From assembly GCA_958295925.1 (NCBI GenBank), contig CATQHL010000001.1, positions 881,931 to 945,930 of the forward strand: DNA of 64,000 bases, in the 5' to 3' direction. Position 1 is the first letter of the stretch; the number at the start of each line of letters is the position of its first letter. Under the pieces are notes generated by a model. That model saw only the letters and a program-made list of their open reading frames with translations. It was not told where the DNA came from and made no database searches. Both the position numbers and the translations under genes were made by a program. Positions 1 to 8,466 of the stretch are shown piece by piece. This stretch comes from an uncultured Acidimicrobiales bacterium. GTDB lineage: Bacteria; Actinomycetota; Acidimicrobiia; Acidimicrobiales; CATQHL01.

Positions 1-590
1 TTCGCAATGTCGCCCATGATTGACCGGAGGTGTCGAACGGCCTCCACCACGTCCCCTGTCCCTGCTTCACCCTTGGAGCGGATCATCGCCGCCCCTTCCG
101 ATATTCGCCGCAGAGCCTCGCCCAAATTCACTGCGCCGCAGACGAACGGCACCGTAAATTCCCACTTGTTGATGTGGTGATCGGCATCGGCGGGCGTGAG
201 CACCTCGCTCTCGTCGATGTAGTCCACGCCGATCGCCTCAAGCACCTGGGCCTCCGCGAAGTGCCCGATGCGGGCCTTGGCCATCACCGGGATCGTCACT
301 GCGGCCTGAATCTCCTCTACCACCTCAGGCGGGCTCATTCTTGCCACCCCGCCGTCTCGACGAATATCGGCGGGAACCCGTTCAAGGGCCATTACAGCGG
401 ACGCCCCCGCGTCTTCGGCAATTCTGGCGTGCTCGGGCTTGACCACGTCCATAATCACGCCCCGCTTGAGCATCTCCGCCAACCCGCGCTTTACAAGGGT
501 GGTTCCCTGATGTCTGCCCAGCCCGCCGAGGCTGTCCGCGTCCTGGGCTTCACCCTCGATGACGGTGAAATTCTGCTGAACGTTGCTCAT
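1..590 (-). CDS. pdxS: PdxS, pyridoxal 5'-phosphate synthase lyase subunit (partial, 3' end outside window)
   Basis: PdxS condenses ribose 5-phosphate, glyceraldehyde 3-phosphate and ammonia (supplied by the PdxT glutaminase) into PLP in the cytosol. The visible 196 residues match the family closely: [20 protein letters not shown] near the N-terminus, then [20 protein letters not shown], the MAKARIGHF segment and [20 protein letters not shown], which holds the catalytic-lysine region. The ATG at 590 is the natural start. The gene runs off the left edge, so about the last third is missing and any downstream pdxT cannot be seen. It is last in the minus-strand operon with pimA and pgsA, the same relative place as in mycobacteria. 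Identity is near certain. Confidence 0.96.
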   Translation of the reverse strand, partial: MSNVQQNFTVIEGEAQDADSLGGLGRHQGTTLVKRGLAEMLKRGVIMDVVKPEHARIAEDAGASAVMALERVPADIRRDGGVARMSPPEVVEEIQAAVTIPVMAKARIGHFAEAQVLEAIGVDYIDESEVLTPADADHHINKWEFTVPFVCGAVNLGEALRRISEGAAMIRSKGEAGTGDVVEAVRHLRSIMGDIA

Positions 591-641
591 GTCTTGAGTC
601 TAGGAGTTCTCTCGCAGTCGCATTGCAGGGATGCCCAGGGT

Positions 642-1376
642 TCATTCCCCTTCCCTTGTCGCGGTTCGCCCCGCCTGTTGCGTCTTCGGTGTGTGGATCA
701 GGATTCTGCCCCCGGGCTCCACGTATAGAGGATCCGCCCTGCCTGAGTCCGCCAAGTATGTGATTCTGTCGGAGAGGGGGATTGTCCGGGCCATCCGGGT
801 ACCTGGGGACGGCTCGTGCATCCAGAGCCTGTCGATCAGCCCGGGTTTCCTGCGAAGCTCCTCGGTGCCCGCTTCCATCTTTCCCAGGGCTGAAATCAAG
901 GCCTGGGGGAAGCGTGTGATTCTCACAGCGTCGCCGTCGGCGATCACGGCCGACTGGTTTGCGGCTTGCCGGTTGGCAATAATGGCCCCAATCGGGTAGA
1001 AGACCAGTTTCAGCACCACTGTGAGCGTGTCCCTGCGAGCGGCGCCTGCACGAATTCGGCACAGCAGGTGAGCCATCACCGCCTCAATCTCCACCGGGGG
1101 AAACCCCTCCAGCAACCCTGTGGTTACCGCCGCTTTTCCGGTTGCCCTCCTTCGCCCCCAGGCCAGGGCGGCCGGCACCGGGTCGTCTATCACCCAAAGT
1201 CCAGGCTCAGGGAGGCCTGCGCTCAAGCAGAGCGACTCGGTGTATGCCGACAATCTCTCCCGCTCCTGTGCAGTTGGGGGGCGCACCCGCGCCGCCTGAG
1301 CCACTATTCGGTCGGCCAACAGCCAAACCAGCGCCATGCAGGCCGTCACGGCGACAACAACAAGAAGGGGAATCAC
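642..1376 (-). CDS. HtpX/M48-family membrane protein with a destroyed zinc site (pseudopeptidase)
   Basis: This 244-aa protein has one N-terminal membrane segment (about residues 2-22) and a body that follows the M48/HtpX fold. A VEIEAVMAHLL helix stands where active enzymes read EIEGVLAHELSH, a DAVRITRFPQALISALGKM segment matches the second M48 helix, and a later HEPSPGTRMAR resembles the HPP-type region. The HExxH motif is here HLLCR (residues 103-107): the first His remains, but the catalytic Glu is Leu and the second His is Arg. The downstream Glu ligand region (SAVIADGDAV) also lacks the usual E. Proteolysis is therefore unlikely, and a scaffold or regulatory role is a guess. It lies between pimA (64-nt gap) and pdxS (51-nt gap). 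Confidence 0.8.
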   Translation of the reverse strand: MIPLLVVVAVTACMALVWLLADRIVAQAARVRPPTAQERERLSAYTESLCLSAGLPEPGLWVIDDPVPAALAWGRRRATGKAAVTTGLLEGFPPVEIEAVMAHLLCRIRAGAARRDTLTVVLKLVFYPIGAIIANRQAANQSAVIADGDAVRITRFPQALISALGKMEAGTEELRRKPGLIDRLWMHEPSPGTRMARTIPLSDRITYLADSGRADPLYVEPGGRILIHTPKTQQAGRTATREGE

Positions 1377-1440
1377 GACGCTCCTAGTTTCGTTCCCTCT
1401 GTAACCCTCTCCGGCTCAGGCGGTATATCGGCTTGGGGGA

Positions 1441-2502
1441 TCAGTTCAGCAGCCGTTCGTAAATGGCCTCGAAGCGACTGGCCAAGCAGTCCATCGAGAA
1501 CTGCTCTGCGCGCCGCGTTCCATTGGCTACCAACTCATCCGGTTCATTTAGCGCCACAAGGAGGGCTATTGCAAGCCGATCCGGGTCGCCAGGCGGCACC
1601 AGAATGGCCTCTGCCCCGTTACGGGCGACTCGCGAATAGCCCGAAATGTCGCTGGCCACGATGGCCGTCTGCGCGGCCATGGCCTCTAGAAGCACCACGC
1701 CGAAGGACTCACCGCTCAACGACGGGGCGCAGAACACGTCGGCGCCCCGCAGACGGGCGATCTTCTCTTTCTCGCTCAACTTTCCCAGCCACTGAACACG
1801 CGGGTCTCCCTGCAGTGGACGCTTCAAATCGTCGGTCTGGGGCCCTTCCCCCCCTATCCAAAGCACTACGTCATCGGGAAGCCTTCGAAATGCCCTGAGC
1901 AGTACGCTCAAACCCTTGCGCGGCTCGTGACGCCCCAGGAAAAAGACGGTCGGCGCCTCAGCGGGGTAAGGCTCCACGGCTCGAAACCGCTCAACCGGCA
2001 CCCCGTTGAACAGCACCTCGTATGCGCCACCGAGGTGACTCCATGCGTGACGGCGGGCATCCTCTGAGACCGCAGTTCTGTACTCCAGCCGGTCGCACAA
2101 CCTTGACAGAACCCCCGGAAACCGCTCGTAGGCAGCCGACCCGCCCGCAGAATGAAACGTGCCCACCAAGGGAGCGGGCTTGGAAACCAGTGCGGCGGCG
2201 GAAGCAGCCGGCACCAGGGGCTCATGAATGTGGATTAAGTCGAAGCTGTGCTCCCGCAAGGCCGCGTAACTGCGCAGCCAAGCCGGGGGGTCAAAAGCAA
2301 TCGGCGCCATCGAGCCGTTTGCGGCAATAAACAGAGACTCGCCCAGCGGAATGATGCCAGCCTCGGGCGGAGTGCCGTCGCAGGGGCCGAGGACGCTTAC
2401 GTCCCAACCTCGCCGCCGAAGCGCCGCCGCCAGATACAGCACCTGAATCTGCACACCCCCTGGCAGAGTGAAGCTGTAAGGGCTGATCATTCCCAATCGC
2501 AC
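1441..2502 (-). CDS. pimA: PimA-like phosphatidylinositol alpha-mannosyltransferase (GT4)
   Basis: PimA transfers mannose from GDP-mannose to the inositol of phosphatidylinositol on the cytoplasmic face of the membrane, the first step of PIM synthesis. The 353-aa protein has the GT-B fold layout. It starts MRLGMISPYSFTLPGGVQIQ (the family's glycine-rich loop), has the HIHEP acceptor-side motif, a C-terminal domain with FLGRHEPRKGLSVLL, and an E-x7-E nucleotide-sugar motif in SGESFGVVLLEAMAAQ. Length and start agree with mycobacterial PimA (about 380 aa). It sits 21 nt after the acyltransferase that would act on its product, and the pgsA-acyltransferase-pimA order supports the assignment. Confidence 0.92.
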   Translation of the reverse strand: MRLGMISPYSFTLPGGVQIQVLYLAAALRRRGWDVSVLGPCDGTPPEAGIIPLGESLFIAANGSMAPIAFDPPAWLRSYAALREHSFDLIHIHEPLVPAASAAALVSKPAPLVGTFHSAGGSAAYERFPGVLSRLCDRLEYRTAVSEDARRHAWSHLGGAYEVLFNGVPVERFRAVEPYPAEAPTVFFLGRHEPRKGLSVLLRAFRRLPDDVVLWIGGEGPQTDDLKRPLQGDPRVQWLGKLSEKEKIARLRGADVFCAPSLSGESFGVVLLEAMAAQTAIVASDISGYSRVARNGAEAILVPPGDPDRLAIALLVALNEPDELVANGTRRAEQFSMDCLASRFEAIYERLLN

Positions 2503-2523
2503 GACAGGAACGCTAATTCCCGC

Positions 2524-3477
2524 TCATCCGCCTGAGACCCTGCAATCAGTCATCTCCTCCAGTGCCCTGTCGCTCGGCCAGTTTGGCTGCATCATGTGCC
2601 ACTGCGTAGGGGCGGCCCTGATCATCTCCTCCAGCTCGCAGGCCAGCGCCTGGGTGGTCTCTTGAATCACTGCTCGCAGGCTTCCTTCCTGTTCCACGTA
2701 GATCGCCGGCCGGGTGACTGCGTGGCACTTGCCCTTGAGGTTGTAAACCACAGCAGGCACGATTCCGGCTCCACTGCGTCTGGCAAGCAGCGCGGCCCCG
2801 GCCGGGAGCTTGGTGGTCTCCCCGAAGAACTCCACCTCCACCCCTCCCGAACCCACGTTGCGATCGCATAGCAAACAAATCACGTGCCCCTCCTCGAGGG
2901 CCAGGCTGAGCTTGGGCATCACACCGGGCGTAGCAGGGAGAACGTGCAAACCGAGTCGCCTTCGGTACTCCGCCATCCAGTCGAAGAGCTCCTTCGGTTC
3001 CACTGACTCCACCACCACGGTTACCGGATACCCAGGCACTTGTGCCAGCCAGGCACCAGCCCAGTCCCAGCTGCCAACGTGGGGCAGCGCCAGGATTGGG
3101 CCAGGCCCCTTTCTGTGGGCATCGAGGATGTTCTCGAAGCTTTCGAAGGTAAATCCGGCGTCCACCTGGGAAGGGCTGAGCCTCGCAACAACGGAACTGT
3201 CAACGTAGTACTTGGCGTAGGACGCAAAAGCCTTGCGTACCGCGCCCGGAAGGTCCTCGAAGGCATCGACGCCGGCCCTTCTCAGATTTCGCTCAACCAG
3301 CAGGCGGCGATTTGAATGCCCTGAAGCCAGTACGCATGCCAGTGCCCATCCCCCCAAGTCAACGACGGGCTTTGGCAGCCTTCGTGCCAGGAAGCTGCCT
3401 ACTCGGTGCTTCTCCAGCGTCAGGCGGTTCATCAGCTTCTCGTCATCGAGGCACTCCGAGAGTCGAAACGGGTTCAC
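2524..3477 (-). CDS. Phosphatidylinositol mannoside acyltransferase (LpxL/HtrB superfamily)
   Basis: This enzyme class acylates the mannose of PIM1/PIM2, or Kdo-lipid A in Gram-negatives. LALPHVGSWDWAGAWLA carries the H-x4-D acyltransferase motif (here HVGSWD), and later come VICLLCDRNVGSGGVEVEFF and a GAALLARRSGAGIVPA segment, both typical. I chose the GTG at 3477 because its bases overlap the pgsA stop as GTGA, the coupling used repeatedly in this operon, giving 317 aa, close to the mycobacterial homologue. An internal ATG at 3432 is the alternative. A longer reading from 3585 would run deep into pgsA and its extra residues do not resemble the family. It likely acts on the product of the next gene, pimA. 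Confidence 0.9.
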   Translation of the reverse strand: MNPFRLSECLDDEKLMNRLTLEKHRVGSFLARRLPKPVVDLGGWALACVLASGHSNRRLLVERNLRRAGVDAFEDLPGAVRKAFASYAKYYVDSSVVARLSPSQVDAGFTFESFENILDAHRKGPGPILALPHVGSWDWAGAWLAQVPGYPVTVVVESVEPKELFDWMAEYRRRLGLHVLPATPGVMPKLSLALEEGHVICLLCDRNVGSGGVEVEFFGETTKLPAGAALLARRSGAGIVPAVVYNLKGKCHAVTRPAIYVEQEGSLRAVIQETTQALACELEEMIRAAPTQWHMMQPNWPSDRALEEMTDCRVSGG

Positions 3478-4043
3478 AACTGACGCCAGATCTTCGCGAA
3501 ACGCTGAACGCCTGTTATCAGAACCAGCCCGAGCAGCACCCAGAGAACAATGTGCAGAACTGAGGGGAACAGGAAGCCGATGCACAGGACAATAAAGCGC
3601 TCGGCTCGCTCCATCAACCCGCCAGCCGCCTCCAGGCCTTGCGCCTCGGCCTTGGCGCGCTGATAGGAGATTATTTGCGACGATGCCAGCAAACCCACGG
3701 GAAGCAGGGCGATGAGCCCCTTGTCGAGGTAGAACCAGGTCAGCCCGCCCAGGATCAAGGAGTCGGAGATCCTGTCGGACACCGAGTCCAGGAAAGCCCC
3801 CTTGCGGCTGTCGGTGCCTGACGCCTTGGCCACCGGGCCGTCGAGAAGATCGCCCAGGCCGGTGAGTATCAGAAACACCAGGCCCAGCCGGATTCGACCT
3901 GTGGCCGCCATGGCGGCCGCGGCAGCCGAGGACGCCACGCCAAAGAGGGTGACGTGATTGGCGCGCACCTTAAGGCGAACCAGCAAGGCGCCCACCGGCA
4001 CCAGGCAGCGATCCACCCCCTCCCTCAAGTTTCCGTCGAACAT
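3474..4043 (-). CDS. pgsA: PgsA-type CDP-alcohol phosphatidyltransferase (phosphatidylinositol phosphate synthase candidate)
   Basis: This integral membrane enzyme transfers the phosphatidyl group of CDP-diacylglycerol to an alcohol. In actinobacteria the homologue in this operon uses inositol 3-phosphate. The 189-aa protein shows the family signature D-G-x2-A in GLGDLLDGPVAKASGTDSRK followed by G-x3-D-x3-D in GAFLDSVSDR, plus several hydrophobic helices. The ATG at 4043 (MFDGNLREGVDRCLVP) fits the family N-terminus; upstream in-frame ATGs lie inside the preceding gene in another frame. It overlaps the acyltransferase by 4 nt. Substrate choice (inositol phosphate rather than glycerol phosphate) is inferred from the neighbouring PIM genes. 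Confidence 0.92.
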   Translation of the reverse strand: MFDGNLREGVDRCLVPVGALLVRLKVRANHVTLFGVASSAAAAAMAATGRIRLGLVFLILTGLGDLLDGPVAKASGTDSRKGAFLDSVSDRISDSLILGGLTWFYLDKGLIALLPVGLLASSQIISYQRAKAEAQGLEAAGGLMERAERFIVLCIGFLFPSVLHIVLWVLLGLVLITGVQRFAKIWRQL

Positions 4044-4053
4044 CGCGATGCCC

Positions 4054-4686
4054 CTATTCGGCGGATTGTTGAAGCACCGACCAGTCTTCGGGGTTCTCCT
4101 CGATGATGGCGTCCAGAACCTCCCCGTCCACGCCGTCGATGAGCACGAGGCCTCGCCGACGGGGTTGAGGCTCGTTTGAAAAGACGAGGATGCGCCAGGT
4201 CGGGCGGCTGCCCCAGCCTCGCCAGCCCATCTGGGCTGATGCATGCCCAACCGGGAACCCCACCCTCTTCACCGCTACCATCAAGGCTTCCCTCTCGTCG
4301 ATGTTCAGGTCTTTTCCTGCCAGAAAGTGGTATCCGCCCAGCACCAGCAGCGCAATGGCGGCTATGAGGAATCCTCCGTTCACCCAGGAGAGGTCGAACC
4401 TCAGCGTGATACCCCAGGAGGCCGCCAGCACGACTCCCAGGAAAATGTAGATGACGCCGGGCATCCGGCGGCGGCTGTTGTTGGGGAAGACATAGGGGCC
4501 CGCATACTGGCTCGGGTCGAGTTCCGGTGGGAGCTTGTCAACTTCCGGTGGGAGCTTGTCAACCATTTCGCCGGAAGGCTCCGCCTGCTCGCCTGTCGAT
4601 GGCTTGTCGATCGAGGTGTAGGCGTCATCCTGCGGCGTTGAAGGCTCCCCGGCCACTTCGCCCGCCCCGTCCTCCACGTTTGCCAC
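4054..4686 (-). CDS. Two-TM membrane protein of unknown function in the PI operon
   Basis: The 210-aa protein has an acidic, Pro/Glu-rich N-terminal tail (about 75 residues), two hydrophobic segments (IYIFLGVVLAASWGITL and LIAAIALLVLGGYHFLAG), then a soluble C-terminal domain of about 90 residues ending ENPEDWSVLQQSAE. I do not recognise a named domain. The tail contains a perfect 7-residue tandem repeat (DKLPPEV-DKLPPEL) encoded by a 21-bp direct repeat. It begins 1 nt after the HIT gene and ends 10 nt before pgsA, so it is clearly cotranscribed. A role at the membrane in phosphatidylinositol or PIM synthesis is inferred from position only. Confidence 0.8.
   Translation of the reverse strand: MANVEDGAGEVAGEPSTPQDDAYTSIDKPSTGEQAEPSGEMVDKLPPEVDKLPPELDPSQYAGPYVFPNNSRRRMPGVIYIFLGVVLAASWGITLRFDLSWVNGGFLIAAIALLVLGGYHFLAGKDLNIDEREALMVAVKRVGFPVGHASAQMGWRGWGSRPTWRILVFSNEPQPRRRGLVLIDGVDGEVLDAIIEENPEDWSVLQQSAE
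4522..4563. repeat. 21-bp perfect tandem duplication inside the membrane protein gene
   Basis: Two adjacent copies of a 21-bp unit (4522-4542 and 4543-4563, each beginning TTCCGGTGGGAGC). Length is a multiple of three, so the duplication adds exactly seven residues (DKLPPE plus V or L) to the cytoplasmic tail and keeps frame. It looks recent because the copies are identical. Confidence 0.9.
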
Positions 4687-4687
4687 G

Positions 4688-5194
4688 CTACCTTCCCCAG
4701 GCTGCCCGTAATTTCCGCCAAGTAACGGGCAGGGCTTCGGGAAGCACCCTGGTTTCCGCCACGGCGGTCATGAAATTGGTGTCGCCCGACCAGCGGGGGA
4801 GGCAGTGGACATGCAAGTGACCGGGCACCCCGGCGCCCGCCGCCTTCCCAAGGTTGAGACCCACGTTGATGCCATCGGGGTGGTAGGCGTCCTGCAACGC
4901 CCCGACGGCCGTTCGCACCGCCTCCCAGAGTTCCCGCCACGTGAGGTCGTCGAGATCGGAGGGCGTGGCGGCCGGCTCATACGGCATCACCAGCAAGTGA
5001 CCGGTGCAATAGGGGTAGGCGTTGAGTACGGCGAAGCATCGTTCGCCCCTCCAAATCACAAACGTGTCGGAGTCAGCCCGGTTGCTGCGCCCCAACTCTT
5101 CGAAAGGAGAGGGGGTGCCGGCGGCCCCTGCGCCTGCCACCGCCTCCACGTATTCGCCTCGCCAGCCCGCCCAGAGGCGATCCAGACCGCTCAA
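4688..5194 (-). CDS. HIT-family nucleotide hydrolase/phosphorylase (Ap4A phosphorylase type)
   Basis: HIT proteins cleave nucleoside phosphoramidates or dinucleoside polyphosphates; the mycobacterial homologue at this locus is a diadenosine tetraphosphate phosphorylase. The 168-aa protein carries the HxHxH signature in GHLHVHCLPRWSGDTNFM, with an upstream NAYPYCTGHLLVMPY segment that is also typical. The first gene-end overlap in this stretch is with thrS: the ATG at 5194 overlaps the thrS stop by 4 nt. The order thrS-HIT-(membrane protein)-pgsA is the actinobacterial arrangement. The exact nucleotide substrate is inferred from homology. Confidence 0.92.
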   Translation of the reverse strand: MSGLDRLWAGWRGEYVEAVAGAGAAGTPSPFEELGRSNRADSDTFVIWRGERCFAVLNAYPYCTGHLLVMPYEPAATPSDLDDLTWRELWEAVRTAVGALQDAYHPDGINVGLNLGKAAGAGVPGHLHVHCLPRWSGDTNFMTAVAETRVLPEALPVTWRKLRAAWGR

Positions 5195-7158
5195 CGACGA
5201 GCCTCCACGTCGCCTCTGATTTGGTCGAGCAGCGCAGCCAGGAGGACGCCGCGCACCGGCCGTCCGCTGCGGGTGTTCACGCCCACTGTGCCAGCTGAGA
5301 CGTCGTCGGCGCCCACCACCAGCACATAAGGGATCTTCTCCAGCTTGGCGTTGCGGATGCGCCTGCCCAGCGGCTCATGCCCATCTCGCGTCTCCACCCT
5401 GAAACCAGCGTCGGCAAGCGCCCTGGCCACCTCTGCGGCGTAGGGGGAGTGCTCATCGGCCACCGGGAGCACGCAAGCCTGGACTGGCGACAGCCAGACC
5501 GGGAACGCCCCGGCGTAGTGCTCGAGCAGCACGCCGAAGAACCGCTCCACCGAGCCGAAGAGCGCCCGGTGGATCATCACAGGTCGCCGCCGCGACCCGT
5601 CGGAGGCTGCGTAGGTGAGATCGAAACGCTCCGGCAGGTTGAAGTCGAGCTGCAGGGTGGAGAGCTGCCACGCCCTCCCGAGGCTGTCTCTTACGTCCAC
5701 GTCGATCTTTGGGCCGTAGAAGGCGCCGCCCCCCACATCGGTCGAGTAGTCGATTGCAGCCCGTTCAAGGGCGGATCGCAGGCCGTCTGTGGCGAGATCC
5801 CACATTTCGACGCTGCCCACGGCCTTGCCGGAGGGTCGCGTGGAGAGCTTGGCCTCGAAATCGTGGAAGCCGAACGCCCGCAGCACCGACAACACGAACT
5901 CCAGCAGCGAGGCAAGCTCCTCTGGCACCGACTCGACTTCGCAGAATATGTGGCTGTCGTCCTGGGTAAAGCCCCGAGATCTCAGCAGACCGTGAACCGC
6001 CCCGGAAAGTTCGTAGCGGTAGACCGTCCCCAACTCGAAGAGGCGCAGAGGCAGTTCCCGGTAGGAGCGCTGACGCGACTTGTAGATCATCACGTGGAAC
6101 GGGCAGTTCATGGGCTTGGGGTAGTAGACGGCGCCTTCGAGCTCCATGGGCGGGTACATGCCCTCTGCGAAAAAGTCGAGGTGGCCGCTCACCTCCCAGA
6201 GCTCCGCCTTGGCCAAATGCGGGGTGCAGACAAACTCGTAGCCGCCGGAGATGTGCCGGCTGCGGCTGTACTCCTCCATCAGGTGTCGAACCGTCGCCCC
6301 CTTCGGATGCCATACGGCCAAGCCGGGGCCAAGTTCATCCGGCCAGGAGACCAGGTCGAGTTGACGGGCAAGCAGGCGGTGATCACGCTTGGCGGCCTCG
6401 GCCAGCATTCTCAGGTGGGAGCGAAGGTCCGACTTCTTCGCCCAGGCCGTCCCGTAGATGCGCTGCAGCATCGGGCGGCTGGTGTCGCCGCGCCAGTAGG
6501 CGCCTGCTACACGCTGCAGGGCAAAATGGCCCAGCCTGCCCGTGGAAGGAACGTGCGGGCCGCGGCAGAGATCTACAAAGCCGTCACCGTTGCGGTAGCA
6601 ACTCAGCGTTGCCCCCCCGTCGGCCTCCCCGGAGAACTCATCTCCTTGCCCCCCGCCCCCGGAAGCCACCCCGGCAATTATCTCCCGCTTGTAGGGGTGC
6701 GACTCAAAAATCCCCAGGGCGTCCACCACGCCGAGTTCCTCCCGTACGAAGGGCTGATCGGCGTCGACAATCTCCCGCATCCGGGCATCCACACGCTGGA
6801 GGTCGGCGTCGCTGAAGGTGCCTCCGTCGGGCAACTCGAAGTCGTAGTAGAAGCCCCCCTCGATGGGCGGGCCGATGGCGAATGTCGCGCCCGGGTAGAG
6901 GTCGAGCACCGCCTGGGCCAGCACGTGTGCGGTGCTGTGGCGCAGCGTGTACAGGCCGCGCTCGCTGTCGGGGGTGATGATGTGAACTTCAGCCCCGTCC
7001 CGCAGCGGGGTGGAGAGATCGACCTCGGTTGAGTTCACCACGGCCGCCAGGGCGCGCCTGGCCAGGCCGGCATCGATGTCGGCGGCAAGATCGGCCACAG
7101 TCGAGCCCTCAGGCATCCGACGGCTCGCACCGTCAGGCAACATGACTGAAATCATCAC
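5191..7158 (-). CDS. thrS: Threonyl-tRNA synthetase
   Basis: ThrS charges tRNA-Thr with threonine. The 655-aa protein has the usual order. A TGS domain (about 1-65) is followed by the editing domain (LRHSTAHVLAQAV, DLCRGPHVPSTG), then the class II core with MNCPFHVMIYKS and a C-terminal anticodon-binding domain from about 555 (SPVQACVLPVADEH). A glycine/acid-rich insertion of about 15 residues (around 164-182) interrupts the editing domain ahead of CYRNGDGFVDLCRGP. The start is GTG at 7158, overlapping the mshC stop as GTGA; an ATG follows at once at 7155. No T-box element was recognised upstream, and the gene appears to be expressed from the mshC promoter. Confidence 0.97.
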   Translation of the reverse strand: MMISVMLPDGASRRMPEGSTVADLAADIDAGLARRALAAVVNSTEVDLSTPLRDGAEVHIITPDSERGLYTLRHSTAHVLAQAVLDLYPGATFAIGPPIEGGFYYDFELPDGGTFSDADLQRVDARMREIVDADQPFVREELGVVDALGIFESHPYKREIIAGVASGGGGQGDEFSGEADGGATLSCYRNGDGFVDLCRGPHVPSTGRLGHFALQRVAGAYWRGDTSRPMLQRIYGTAWAKKSDLRSHLRMLAEAAKRDHRLLARQLDLVSWPDELGPGLAVWHPKGATVRHLMEEYSRSRHISGGYEFVCTPHLAKAELWEVSGHLDFFAEGMYPPMELEGAVYYPKPMNCPFHVMIYKSRQRSYRELPLRLFELGTVYRYELSGAVHGLLRSRGFTQDDSHIFCEVESVPEELASLLEFVLSVLRAFGFHDFEAKLSTRPSGKAVGSVEMWDLATDGLRSALERAAIDYSTDVGGGAFYGPKIDVDVRDSLGRAWQLSTLQLDFNLPERFDLTYAASDGSRRRPVMIHRALFGSVERFFGVLLEHYAGAFPVWLSPVQACVLPVADEHSPYAAEVARALADAGFRVETRDGHEPLGRRIRNAKLEKIPYVLVVGADDVSAGTVGVNTRSGRPVRGVLLAALLDQIRGDVEARR

Positions 7159-8330
7159 CTTGACGGTAGCCCCAGGTGGCCATCCGGCTCACGCCCCGAC
7201 TCAAACAAGTCCACCCCCAGGAGCATGGCCGCCTCCCCGACTCCCTGCCCGCGCCCCACGGCCACGTCGATGCTCTCCAGGGCGACGGGCGTATTCAGGT
7301 CGCCGTCAAGCGCTGCCCGCACCTCGGCCAGAGGCCCTTCCCCCCAGGACGCGCGGCTCCAGCGCTCCAGCCGCTCGGCCGCCTCCCCCATGAGATCGTC
7401 GCCCCACTCCCAGGAGCATCGGTAGTGCTGTCCGATGATCGCCAGTCTCACCGCCCGAGGGTCGTACTCCTTGAACAGGTCGCTCACGAATACAAGGTTG
7501 CCCAGCGACTTCGACATCTTCTCCCCCCCCATCCGAACCATCGCCTGATGCATCCAATGGCGCACGAACGTCTCGCCGGTCACCGCCTCCGACTGCGCCA
7601 GCTCACATTCGTGATGAGGAAAGATGAGGTCCGCCCCCCCGCCATGAAGGTCGATCGTCCTGCCCAACTCCCTCATCGCCAGGGTTGAGCACTCGACGTG
7701 CCAGCCAGGTCGTCCCCGCCCCCAAAGCGACCCCCATTCCGGCTCGTCGGGAAGGGAAGGCTGCCACAGCACGAAGTCGAGAGCGTGGCGCTTGCTGGGG
7801 TCGTCCGGGTTGCCGCCGTGCTCGGCCGCCAGCGCGAGCATCTCGTCCTCGCTGAGCCCGCTCAGCCGCCCGAATCCCGGAAACGACTCCACGTCAAAAT
7901 AAACCGCGCCGTCAGAAAGGTAGGCGTGGCCACTGTCAAGCACCTTGCCTATGAAGCCGCGTATCTCTGCGATGGCCGAGGTCGCCCGCGGCTCGCTCCA
8001 GCAAGCCAAGGCGTTCAATGCGGTCATGTCCGAGTTGAAGCGGGTGACCTCGGCGGCTGCCAGGTCAAGGTAGTGGACGCCCAGCGAGCGTGCCTTGCGG
8101 AGGATGTCGTCGTCAACGTCGGTGACGTTGCGTACACAGCGGGTCTCATGGCCCTTGTCGCGCAGCCGTCGCTGAAGAACGTCGTAGGTGAGGTAGGTGG
8201 CCGCATGGCCAACGTGCGTGGAGTCATAGGGCGTGATTCCGCAGGTGTACATCGTCACGACCTCGCCGGGCTCGAACGGCACGACCTCGCCAGAGGCAGT
8301 GTCAAACAGACGCATCGGGAAAGGCGTCAC
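7155..8330 (-). CDS. mshC: MshC, cysteine:GlcN-Ins ligase (mycothiol biosynthesis)
   Basis: MshC uses ATP to join cysteine to glucosaminyl-inositol in mycothiol synthesis. It derives from cysteinyl-tRNA synthetase but lacks its tRNA-binding C-terminus. The 391-aa length fits MshC rather than CysS (about 460 or more). The motifs are MYTCGITPYDSTHVGHAATY (zinc Cys and HIGH-like loop), RPGWHVECSTLAM, FPHHECELAQSEA with the remaining zinc ligands, and KMSKS. The CGITPYD form marks MshC. Start is GTG at 8330 or ATG at 8315. It heads the operon running into thrS and the phosphatidylinositol genes, which links two inositol-using pathways. Confidence 0.9.
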   Translation of the reverse strand: MTPFPMRLFDTASGEVVPFEPGEVVTMYTCGITPYDSTHVGHAATYLTYDVLQRRLRDKGHETRCVRNVTDVDDDILRKARSLGVHYLDLAAAEVTRFNSDMTALNALACWSEPRATSAIAEIRGFIGKVLDSGHAYLSDGAVYFDVESFPGFGRLSGLSEDEMLALAAEHGGNPDDPSKRHALDFVLWQPSLPDEPEWGSLWGRGRPGWHVECSTLAMRELGRTIDLHGGGADLIFPHHECELAQSEAVTGETFVRHWMHQAMVRMGGEKMSKSLGNLVFVSDLFKEYDPRAVRLAIIGQHYRCSWEWGDDLMGEAAERLERWSRASWGEGPLAEVRAALDGDLNTPVALESIDVAVGRGQGVGEAAMLLGVDLFESGREPDGHLGLPSR

Positions 8331-8466
8331 ACCGCATGCTTCCGAAGCTCATCGATTCTTACTGCGTCGGCAATGGTGTTGGCCGCATCGGAAAAGGTGC
8401 AAGCCGCAGGCTTCCGCAACTCACGATGGCGAGCCACGGCAAACGGCCGATGACAAAACCTGGCTG

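Noticed and set aside
3478-3585. N-terminal extension of the PIM acyltransferase
   Set aside because: These residues lie within pgsA in another frame and do not look like the family; GTG at 3477 gives a coupled start and normal length.
5377-7032. 551-codon frame on the plus strand opposite thrS
   Set aside because: Antisense to an unmistakable thrS; long open frames arise there from the high GC at third codon positions, and the translation has no domain pattern.
8331-8466. T-box or other riboswitch before mshC-thrS
   Set aside because: No T-box anticodon-pairing consensus or known aptamer core was seen in this 136-nt region.
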